From positions 44,410,569-44,474,568 of the forward strand of contig NC_088776.1 in assembly GCF_954871325.1 (NCBI RefSeq): 64,000 nucleotides of DNA. Direction: 5' to 3'. Under the pieces are notes generated by a model. It searched no databases, had not been told where the DNA came from, and worked only from the letters and a program-made list of their open reading frames with translations. Positions 37,301 to 49,300 of this stretch are shown here, piece after piece. The first letter of the stretch is position 1. Each line of letters opens with the position of its first letter. The position numbers and the translations under genes were made by a program. Source of the stretch: Gordionus sp. m RMFG-2023. Lineage: Eukaryota > Nematomorpha > Gordioida > Chordodea > Parachordodidae.

Positions 37301-40300
37301 GTCAAGAGCCCATCGGACAGATGCTTCGGTAACTTGAGGTTGGACCAGGAGCTGTGCAGTAGAGATGAGGAGGTGAAATTCGTGAGAATATTTATCAGGA
37401 ACCGCATAGATCAAAGCTGCATAGGGGTCATTACTTGCCTTCCACAAAAATACAAAATGGATAAAGATTGCTATACTCAATGTTTGGGTTTGAGGTTTCC
37501 GGAAGATAATGGAGGGCAAACATATAATGGGTTAAAAAATACTCAATTAGCAGTACTTATAACTTGTATTTGTTTGATTTTATTGTTGCCTATTCTCTAT
37601 TTATTCGTTTTCATCATTGTTGTGAGTAGGATAGATTGACTATTATGAGTCGCGTTTTTTAATCTTTCAACAATATATCGGAAAATGGACCTTGAGCGAA
37701 CTTGTTGGAAGTCACCGTTTATCATTTTTAATAATTTATATTTACAGTGTAATAAATATTTTGGGAAAATTTATTACCTATTTCTTTATTATTATTATTA
37801 TTTTATTCTACATCGTATTTAAAACAAGTTTAAAAAATTAAAAAAGTTCCATAGATTAAAAATAAAATCGAGATCATTAATACTTTTTTCCTAATAAGCA
37901 TTTTTCATTTTGTAAATTATAAATTTATGGTATTATTAAAAATAACATTATATTATGGTTCCAAATAAAGTGCATTGTATTTTAAACTTTAAATATACAA
38001 AAATTACTATCGTTGTTAAAAAGCTCGATTTGGGCCGATTTTTTAAAAAGGCCCGATTAAGATTCTAGCTAAAACAATATTTTGTAGGCCTGAAGATTTT
38101 GCTCATAGATGGCAGAAAGGTTTGGAACTCTATTTGGCAAATCTCGAGGTTTTTATAATATTATTTTAGATAAAATCTTAATCCGGTCCTCTTCATACCG
38201 AAGCTGTTAATAAATTATGATTATCTTTAAAAACCTTATTTCTTACAACTTGTCGTTAGAAAATTAGGGAATTCTCAACAATCAATTCATTTTGTGATTA
38301 GAGAGCCCCACCCATTGTAGAAGGTAGGGCTGAGAATCAAAAATAAAAAAATTCAAATACAAAATATAACATTTGGATTTATAGAAGGGAGAGGTGTTCC
38401 TTATAGGAAATATTTATAAATATTATTAAATTAAATAATTTTGCCGAGGTCCGAAAAAGGTTTAAAATTCTAAAATTAAGGCAGAAATGTTAAATATAAA
38501 TATTTTTTAAATGATATTAATATAGCTAATTATACCAAAATAAAGTTAGCACATCAGTTATAAATGTAACTTTATTCTTTGCATAGGATACCGATAGATC
38601 TTTAATAATGAGGGTGTTAATTAAACCAGGTTGTAAATTAATTCAAAATGAGTCGTTTTAAAATTAATTGAATTGAGAACTTTTTTTAAAATCGAAATGC
38701 GTAATTTGTTCAAAAAGAATAAATTTCATTTTTTCCTTTCAATATAAAATGTATCATCAGGTCAGGTCAATTTTTTTTAAAATAATTTGATATTAAAAGT
38801 TAAGCCCCCCCCCTCTTCAGTGAAATAGCTACTTTGGGCTGCTTTTAAAGGTTTTGTCCTTAGGTGATTTACTTAATAAGCAGTTATGTATTAGGTACGA
38901 TAGACTAAATTTAGTTCTTATTTTAAGCAAAAGGAAATACCTCACTTTAAAAAACTTTGCATATAATTTGGAAACATTAAATAATATCATAAACGGGCTG
39001 AAATTTCCCGCACAATAAGACACCAAAAAATTACTCCACACTTATAATAAAAAAATTTTATATTTCTGAAAAAGGGAATTAATTTTAAAATGATTAATAA
39101 GTGAATTTTTAGGGCAAAAAAAATCAAGTTTTATTAAGAAAGCTAAAAGACAGATGGGTCGGGTCATTCCATTTCAAATGGGCAAGAAAATTGAAATTAT
39201 CGTCCAACCCCTATAAATTAAAATTTGTGAGCAAGTTATATGTGTATGCTAGTTATATCAAAAACAAAAATTTTAATAAATATGATGTTGCTCATAAATC
39301 CATAAAGCCTTAAAATGATAACGATAAAAAAAGCTTCGTATTGCATTAACTCTCTATTGCACCGCGTAAATCTGAGGCAACGTCTTAAAAATTTTCTATA
39401 AATATTGTTATAAATTATTTTATGATAAATATTTATAGAATTCCACTAAAATTTGAATGATTTATAACGAATCAAAATGGGAAATTTTCCAAGGTAACCA
39501 TTTATAAAAAGTGAAAATTAAAATATATAATATTTGATAGAAAAAATAATGTTGATTCGTTATAAATCATTCAAATTTTAGTGTATTCTATAGATATTTA
39601 AAAACTAGTAGAATAATATCACTTAATATAATTATTTATTTTTATAAATTTTAAAATAATAAAACATTTTTCTAATAATATGGTATGTTAGCTTAAGTTA
39701 ACATTGCACATTTAGATGATTTTTGTTATAACAAAATATTTATTGAAAATTTTATTAAATATATTTATAATTCAATAACTAGTGAATTAAATTTTAGAAT
39801 ACCGTAGAGAGTGAGGATTCTCAATTGATGAAGATACAATGTGACACTGATAAATCTAGTATTTCTTAAATAAAAAATATTAAGGATTATTGAATCAAGC
39901 CTAAGGTATGCCAGATATCGATCGGGACTTGTGAGAATTTTGTTCTTCTCATGGTTGTCGCAGTTTCGTTGCAGCAAAATTTTAAGTTATGCATTGACAA
40001 TTGGTTCTCAAACTTATACTAGCCCAAAAGGAGATACAATGTGTATCAACAGTTAGGACAAATCGCCTTAAAAGAAGCGTTTTGCCAACAGATCAAGAAT
40101 TTAAAAAAAGGGAAGAGGAAGTTTTGTTGAAAAAAACGGTAATCAATGGGGTTGATTTATCTGTTATCAAATAATTGGCCATCCTTTGAGCAGCTTTATA
40201 GGGGTCTACCCAATATCTAGCGAACGATTCAATAAAAAAAAGGAAAGATTAACGTGAAATATCCAGCCATTGTTAGAAATTACAATAAAAATATGGGCGG

Positions 40301-43300
40301 AGTAATCTTATAGATTCCCTACTAGCTCTATATAGAATTCATATCAGGTCCCGCAAGTGGTATCATCGATTAGCATTTCATATATTTGAGATGCTATATA
40401 TAAAAAAGTGTAAAAGAGTTACAGCGCAGAGTTTACCAAATCCGGAAAGACTAATTTGCAGACTGAAGTATAATGGCAAAAAGGCCAGGTGCAAATTACC
40501 GGGATGTAAGGTCATTAAGAAAGTAGCGTGCGACAAATGCGGGGTGTCATTATGTTTTACTCCCAGCAAATAATTATTTTAATATATTTTATTTCATAAA
40601 AACTAATTTTTTTGCCTTATATCATTTTTATACAATTTGTAATTGAAGTTGCTGGGCTTCATTTACTGGTAGTATAGTTGGAGATACCTCGGCAGTTAGT
40701 CCACGGGATCGACTATGATGAGCCATAATAATATTGGACAAACAGAACTTTATTTAAATTTTATTACGTACAAAAAAATTAATTATAAAAATTTATAAAC
40801 TAAATCTCTCATAAACATAAATATTAGTCCCTTTTATAGGGAAAATAAAAGGTGCAATTATAAATTAAAATAAAATTGGCGCAAATGAGAAAAATAATGT
40901 TTTTGAGAAAAGGAGTTATGTTAGTTTTATCTTACATAATTGGGGATAAAACCTACCCCATATACTTTTCGGAACACAAATTATAATTTTGGATTCAAGG
41001 CGATTTCCTGGACCTAAATATCTAATTTATATTTACTGAACATTTATTAAGGAATCCAAAAACCCCTAATTAAAAGAAAACACAAAAACTATATGTTTTA
41101 TTTTTAATATCAAACAAACTTTATTTAATTTTTATGTATTTAAGACAAAACAAATGAGGGATAAAAAAAAACTATTTTTAATTGAAGTGTATTTAAGGTT
41201 AAACAAAAGAGGGATAAAAACTAGATTAAAATCAAATATGGCATTTAACAGTAATTTAGGAGAATAAAATAAAAAATGAATATATTTTACCCTAATATAA
41301 GTGCGTTATGTATTCGAGCTAACATACTCCTAAAACTTAGATATTCAAATAATTAGGAAAAAAAATTGTCACCTTCTTTAGGTATATACAGTGTTGTGAT
41401 GATTTAATGAAACATATTGACGATTTAATTTAAACACATGCATATATAATTATAATCTTTACAAATGTACAATAAAAGAAATAATAAAAGAAATTTCAAT
41501 AATGCTTTGTCTATATTTTAATTATTTTTGCAAATATTATCATTTTATATGAATGGGTTTAAATTTAATCGTCAATATGTTTCATTAAATCATCACAACA
41601 ATGTATATATATACATATATAGTCAAAAAAATGAGTATTATAAAATTTTCGCTTTAAATGGCATAGCGATAGAGGGTTAAAACGTTCATATATGCCATCA
41701 CGCAATCTATACGATTTTTCATTATTTCTACTATTTTTTTTAAATAATTACCCAGCGGCGCTAATTATTAAAAGAAAAAATTATTGGAAAAATTATAAAA
41801 AATAGAAGAAAAAAATTGGGCTCCTACTCATTTAGAAAACTTTCAAGTGGCCATAATAGCCCATATTTAAAAAAATAATAAATTTGATGTTTTCCTCAAA
41901 ATTATCAATTAATTACTTAGTTATTAACACTAGATTCAATATTAGAACTAATTCATTTTTATACTAACCTAACTAATTAGTTATTAATACTAGATTCAAT
42001 ATTCGAACTAATTCATTTTTTAATTACTATTTATTTGATATCTAAAGGATTTCAATAGTAAATCGATAAAGGATTTCAATACTAATTTTTATACCTATCA
42101 TCCCCATTTTCTCATGTAATATAATTGCTAATAAGGTAAAATTTAGTTTTTGATATAAATAAAACATATATAACAAGCTAGAAATTTTTATCTATCACCT
42201 AAAACGAATTAAACGTTATTCGATTTGTATTTTATGAATAAGAATAACAAAATTATTCGATGAAATTCGAATCGAATAATATATTATCTGTCAAATAATT
42301 TTTTATCATTCGAAATTTTTCGTATAATCTAAAATTATTCATATTATTTGTAAATATTGGAAATTATTCATAAATAATTAAAATTATTTTTAATTATTTA
42401 ATATGTTCCTTGGGCAACTTTTTATTTTTCTACGTTTTTCCACATCTGTAAATCACTTATTTAAAATTTAATAATTCATTTTTTCATTTTTTAAGATATT
42501 TTTAAAGAATTTAATTTTGAAATCGAATATTCGACGACTCAAATTAAATAATGTTTTCGTGCAAATACGAATTTTAAATTATTCGATCGAAATATGAATC
42601 GAATACGAATAATGCAAGTATTCATATTCGTGATTTTGTAGGTATACTTTGGGTGTTTGATTTGACATGGAACGACCCCGATATGGGTTAATTTATATTT
42701 ATTTTTTATATCCAGTATGACTGTTTTCCGAATAAAGGATGCATAGGCCTGCAATATCAATACAACATATATATTGTATTGGTATTGACTTACGTTGGTT
42801 TCAAAGTATTGTATTGGTTTAAACAATATTTTCCCTATTTGGTTTAAAACAAACATATTTCCAAAAAGGGTACAAGTAGGATGATTGTTTTTATTCATAA
42901 GAATCGTTTTCAGAATCAGCTATTTAAACTTTGATTCTCTAATGACGATATCTTAAATAAATAATTAATATGAATGTATTTTTCAAAAATATTGCTATCA
43001 TAGATGGTAAACTTGTATAATAGATGTAGTTTAGAGATTAAGATATTTTCTTCCAAAGAAATAATAATTGCCCAATATAAATAACCTGCTTCGTAAATCG
43101 ATTCCCTAAGCTTATTATCAGCGTTGAATTTGGCAGCGAAAACGTGACTCTTCCAAGCGAATTCGATGGCCAGCGATATGACTTGTCTAGAGGTTAAAAG
43201 TTCGTAAAATATTATATCTGTACCAGCGCTGCTGGAGATACTGGATTTCGCGGATTTATTGTTAAAATTATTCAAATTATCACGCTTTTTGTAACGATGA

Positions 43301-46300
43301 AACAAAAGTTTTTCTACGCAATTTATAAGTTCGAGTTGAACGACGCATAGCGTCGAGATGAAATTAGTGTCAGGAGATGTGTTGTGGCGAGCGGGACGGT
43401 GTAGATTAGTGTTTGTTTTGGAATTTGAGGATTTAGAAAATTTTACCACGTTTTTGGGAAGATTAAAAAAATCGATTTGATGTGAGGAAAGTTGGAGTGT
43501 AAGGCTATTCTGGAAGTCGTTCGACTATAGTTTTAAAAAAATAAAATGTCATAGGTTCATTCAATATATTGTATGAAACAATGTAATAGTAAAATAACAT
43601 GCAAAAGATTATAATATTTTCATTAAAAATGATTATATTTCTTCTTTGTAACATTATTACAATTATGAATTAAGTAAGGAGTAGGGCTGCTATAGCTAAA
43701 AAAATTCTATTCCCATCGACATGATATTTTATTTAGGCCTATAACTAATTGTTCGTTTGTCGATTCTAAAATTAGAATCAAATATGAATAATCCTCGTCG
43801 AAAAATAGTTCTTTAGGCTCGATCAAATATTCATAAGTTTTGCCTTGCGGAACTTATCTTAACTACCGAATTGAATAATGATTTCGTTATTTACTCTAAT
43901 GTGAATAGTAAATTTTTTTCATTCTTATACGATTTCAAGTGAAAAATCATTTGATCCTAAATTTTCAAATTAAACGTGATTTCTTCGATTCGTATTTTAA
44001 TGGGGCCTATCGGATACTTATTTAAAAAAAATTTTACATTGTATATTCTATTTTTTAGCAATAATAACACTGTGTGACAAGAAAAATGAGAGAAAAAAAA
44101 TAAAAACAAGTTTTGGTACAGAATTTGAAGCTGAGTTCGAATCCGTTTTCCAAATTTTCCCTACACGTCAAGTTTTAAAAATATTACCGTATAAAGACAA
44201 CTTTTCGAAATCTCAAAAATGGTAAAATTTAGGTCTTTATACGGATATATTTTAAAAAGTATCGAATAAAAATCCCTGAAAATTGGTGATAGTGTTAAAC
44301 TTAAATTTCTTTATAAATTTACTAATTTTTATAATTTTTTATCGATTGGTTTTTGAGAAAAATGGTAAAGAATTTTGTTTTGGGGGTCTTAAGTTTTCAA
44401 TTTAAATTACTATCAAAATTATTAACTTTAGAAGATAAATTTTATATAATTTTGCTTCAAATATGCTCAAGATTATATATTAATTCTAATTATGTATCAA
44501 AAGTACTCTATGCCATGAAAATTCAATCAAAATCTATAAACTAAAAAAGTCGGTACAGATATTTTCGAACTTTTAATTTGTACACTTTTATTGAATTTTC
44601 TCTGCATAAAGCATTTTTAAAGCAAAAAGGTAATATTTATTTATCTTTTTTATAGTTGTATTTAGTAATATTTTATGCATTTATGATCAATTTATACCAA
44701 AATCAGATATCTGTACCCACTTTTTTAATTTGTACTCTTTTTGAATTGAGCATTTTTGAAGCAAAATTCATTTAAAATGCAATAATTGGTAATTTTTTCA
44801 TATTTTTTATTAATATTTATCTTTTTTAGATGTATTTAAGAATATTTTAATCAATTTATATTAAAATATATGATTTTCCAATGGAGTAGGAACCCGTAGT
44901 ATGGGCAATAAATAATAATGCCAAATAACGAGTAGGAAGAAAGGAGAAGAATTATTTTTTTTCTCGCTTAATTTTTCATAAACATTTAATTTCTTTCATT
45001 AATTTTTTTTTTAAATTGGATTTTAAATATTATTCAAATTCCCTCCTTATATAATATTCTACAAAAAATTAATGCCGAGGTCCCCTTGTTTAAAGTGTGT
45101 CTCTAAATTTTATTACATCTGTGCGGGCTATATATTGCCTGCACAAAAATGTCCAATTTCTCCAATCATTCAAAAGATTTATGAAATTTATTACAATTTT
45201 CCATTCTGCGATTTGGATAAACCATTTGCCCCTAATTACATATGTAAAACATGTTATAATTCTTTTAATTCATGGGTAAATGGAAACGGTCATATTTGCC
45301 TTATTCGAAACCTGCATTTTACACACGTAAGAAATCATTCGTGGGATTGTTATTTTTGCTCGATAAGTACATTTGGGTTTAACAAAAAAAATAAGAAGGA
45401 AATTCGTTATCCTGAAATTTCGTCGGTTGTTTATCCGGTAAAATATAATATGCATACAACAGTTCCTTTTTTAATAGTTCATAGCTGGAAAAATTACGTT
45501 GCCAGGACAATGACAATATTGATCTTGAGTATCATCCCGAAGAGGCCATTTATGTCACATGAGCAACTAAATGACATAACCAGAAATTTACAACTTTCAA
45601 AAAGAAAGTCCGAATTTTTAGCCTCAAGGCTTAATGATTTTAAAATTTCAAAAAATGGAGTTCGAATTCATACCGATTCCGTGGAGCATCGTTTAAAAAT
45701 TTATTCTCTTACGAAATTTTTTTATACTATTCCAACAATCTAGGTAACTTTTTTTACAACTTAATATTGAATTGGTGACCGATGAATGGCGCTTGTTCAT
45801 CGATTCAAGCAAAAACAGCTTGAAAGCAGTTTTGCTTCATAACGAAAATTCTAAGCCATCAATTCCCATCGCCTATTTCAACCAGTTAAATGAATCATAT
45901 GAAATATTTATTGTCAAAAATAAATTATTCCATTTACGAATTTAAGATATGCTGCGATCTCAAAATGATCGCAATCCTGACGGGCGTTCAGTTAGGCTAC
46001 ACCAAGCATTCGTGTTTTCTTTGTCTCTGGAATTCTAGAGAAACTCTAAAACATTATACAGTATCTGAATGGGAGGATCGTCCCAACGTTCTTGAAAAAA
46101 ATCGCGTAAATATCCTGCTTGTTTTTAAAAATAAGATTTTGTTGCCTCCGTTGCACATAAAATTAGGACTAATCAAAAAATTGTCCGAGGGCCCCACAAT
46201 ATACCTTAGAAATTTTTTCCCCAAGCTTTCCCAATCAAAAATAAAAGAGGGGATTTTAGTGGGCCCCCAAATAAGAAAACTCATGAAGGACAGTTTTTTT

Positions 46301-49300
46301 GAAGATGAATTGTTACTCATTGAATTAAAAGCATGGGAATCTTTTAAATGGATATGCAGATCGTTCCTTGGCAATCATAAATCAGCCAACTATCGTGAGA
46401 AAATTGATGACCTATTAACAAATTATAAAGAAATGGGAATGTCCCTCAAAATCCATTTTCTGCATTCCCATAAAGATTTTTTTACTGAAAACTTAGGTGC
46501 TGTAGAAGAAATGGGAGAGCGGTTCCATCAACAGATAGAAAATCTCGAAAAGTTTTATCACGGCAAGAATCGTATAAATATGTTGGCGGACTATTGCTGG
46601 AGTATCTTTTTTGAAGATAAATCATCAACTTCATATTCGCGGAAATATATTTAGATTTACCATTAAATGTTTTTAAATTCGATAAATTTTATGTTATTGT
46701 TTAATTTGTTTTAAATTCAATAAATTTATTGTATATTACAAGTTAAATCCTATATAATAATGAAGGAGGGGGTGGGACAACGGACCGATAAAAGGTTAAT
46801 TAAACGTAAAATATGAGATAGGTTAGCTTAGCATAATATATTTATTTAAATATGAGAAATATAACTATATTTAAAATAAATTGTTTGGGAATCGTACCGT
46901 GTGCAGTTTAGCGAAGAGAACGAAAGCCACAATAAATAAATATATTAAATGTAAGCTATATTAAAAACGATTATATAAATAAAGGTAAATTTAAAATATA
47001 TAGGTTGTTTAAAAATTGAGTAAGGATTTTATAAAAAAAAATGTATAATAATAATAAGGAAGGTTTGCTGCAAAAATTAAGATATTTTTTTAGTTGTAGG
47101 GATCATTAGAATCGAAGTTATAAACCATCAAAAAGTGCTAAAAATGACCTTTTTGGCCACTTTAACTTAAAATAAATAAAAAACCTGACGTGCTAGATAA
47201 AAACTGACAGCGGATTTAGAATATGCATAAAAAACTGTCTTAATACATGTTTATTATATTTTATCCCAAAAAGTCAAGTCGAAATTTGTCACAGTGTAAT
47301 AGATCCATATCTAATTGTTTCAAAAATGCCTTTTCTCTTAATTTATACATAATTATTGTATTTGATATCATAATTTCATTAAGACATCATTAGGCTACCT
47401 ATTCTTATCATTGGTTTATGCTAAGAATGGGTGGGGGTGGGGGCAAAATCCTTGATAAATTAAGGCATATACTAATAATTTTTAAATTCATTAAAAAAAA
47501 TATTCGGAACTAACCCTATATAGGCTAAAATTAATACTAAGAATTATTTCAAAGATAGTGCAGCATGCAGAATGAGCGGTTAAATAAGAACCAATCCCGC
47601 CAGGGGGTGGGGGTATGGAACCAGAAACTTATTTTCCAGTACTAACGTTCTAAATACATCGTAAGATTCTTCAGTAATCAAAGGTTACTAAAGATATAAT
47701 TTAGAATTTAAATATATTAATCTTTAAAAAAAAATTGCTTCTAAAAAACTACTACCATCAGCCTATAATGGATCATATTATTCTGAATTTAAGTCTTTCA
47801 GAAATAATATGAGAATTCTAACTATTATAATCACAAGTATAGTGAATTCAATCTTTTTATTTTTATCTGTCCTCTTATTTAAAGGGTAACTTGCTTAAAA
47901 TAATATGCTATGTTTAGTATTATATCTGGTGACTATTTTAACATAAGTATATATTGCAACGTTATCTAAAGATTTAACATTTTGACCACTTTAGCGAAAA
48001 AAAATAATAATTCAAAAAATCGATATTAAACAAAAGCCAATTTGAGTATAATTTTAATTAAAGTCTTTCTTAAAAAAATTCTTTAAAAATTGTAAATTTA
48101 TAAGAGCAAAAAAAAAATAGAAACAATTTATATACATATTGACTTCGATCGTATAGTCTATTCTCAAGCCATATGCATGCAAAGTGCTGAATTTTTATCG
48201 AGAGTTGTTTTTTAAAATAATATATAAATAATATTGTAACTTTAAATAGGTAGTTTATTATTATCTGTAGCGTATAAATAAAATTTTTAAGATATTGACA
48301 TCTATCTTTTAATTTTTCTTTGTCTACATATTTATATATTTTAGAAACTTCAAAGTCGATTTTCTCATTCAATTTTTTTTTAGATAGAGCACTTCAAAAT
48401 CGAGCGACTATTTGTGTGTTAAAAAAAATGCCAAAATGATATTTTTTAAAAATAATTGATATTGAAATATATTGTGAACATAAGTTGATAAAATAAAATA
48501 TAAATTACAAAAATATTATCAATTTACCAATGATAAATCGCGATCTGATTTTTGAATTTCGTTACGCGAATCATTTTGACTTAAGAATGGCGAATCCATG
48601 GCTATTTTATCGTTGTTATGAATTGCTTCTAGGCTGCCTGATTTCCATAATTTATGATCCAAGAGCCTTTGAAAATAAAGATTATATAGAGAGTTAAAAA
48701 TTTAATAGTGTTGTATTTCAATATAAAAAAGGTAAATTTTAGCTTTGGTATCCGTGCTATGCTTTTAAAGTTTTTAAAAGAAAATATTATTTATCGTGAA
48801 AAAATATCATGTTTTAAATATTAAATGCTCAATATTTCATAGTTAGAAATAAATAAAATAATATAATGCTATAAAATAATTTACTCCATAGGTAATGTTT
48901 CGTTGAAAATTTCTATCAAGATATTACAGGAACTATCCCATTCTTTAACACCAAACTTGATTCCATTACTTAGAATTAGGTTCTCCAAACAAAATATAGC
49001 CGCCCTAGCTAATTGCTCGTTACCTAATATATATAATATAATATGCTTAATTTTAACCATTATTTGGAGATAGATCAAAATGAATGGGGATAGGAGAGTT
49101 AATATCATTATTTAAGTTTTCAACTTTGATAATAACTTTAATAAAAATAACTTAGAGCCCAATATTTTAATAAAATATGTGTATTTATGTTTCACTGCTC
49201 AACATTTTGAGACTGCCCTTTCGACCCAGTTAACTGGAAAGACGATTTTTAGAAATAATAAAAATTATATAATTTTTTTTTATTCTGTCCCTATTCATAA

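Larger units (their letters stand above)
28789..42929 (-). other. ~14-kb ARFGEF intron with nested genes and transposons
   Basis: Defined by the donor CAAA|GTTTAA at 42929 and the acceptor at 28789. Contains, left to right, a LINE copy, a 115-bp tandem repeat, two opposite-strand tandem genes, an inverted repeat, a piggyBac remnant and a mariner-like MITE. Stretches 28789-30430, 31800-32985, 37990-39400 and 41620-42080 show nothing else I can support. Confidence 0.8.

Noticed and set aside
40391-40573. Independent small zinc-finger gene
   Set aside because: It is the C-terminal end of a decayed piggyBac transposase whose upstream blocks are visible in other frames.
42539-42898. 119-codon minus-strand ORF as the ARF-GEF C-terminus
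   Set aside because: No similarity to the family; the true C-terminal exons are at 28682-28788 and 28067-28321.
42916-42929. Stop codon ending the ARF-GEF at 42916
   Set aside because: Splicing at CAAA|GTTTAA just upstream gives the exact phase for the conserved SHKEAW exon.
48070-48372. 100-codon minus-strand ORF as an ARF-GEF exon
   Set aside because: No family match and not needed: the 48528 and 43524 exons join in phase without it.
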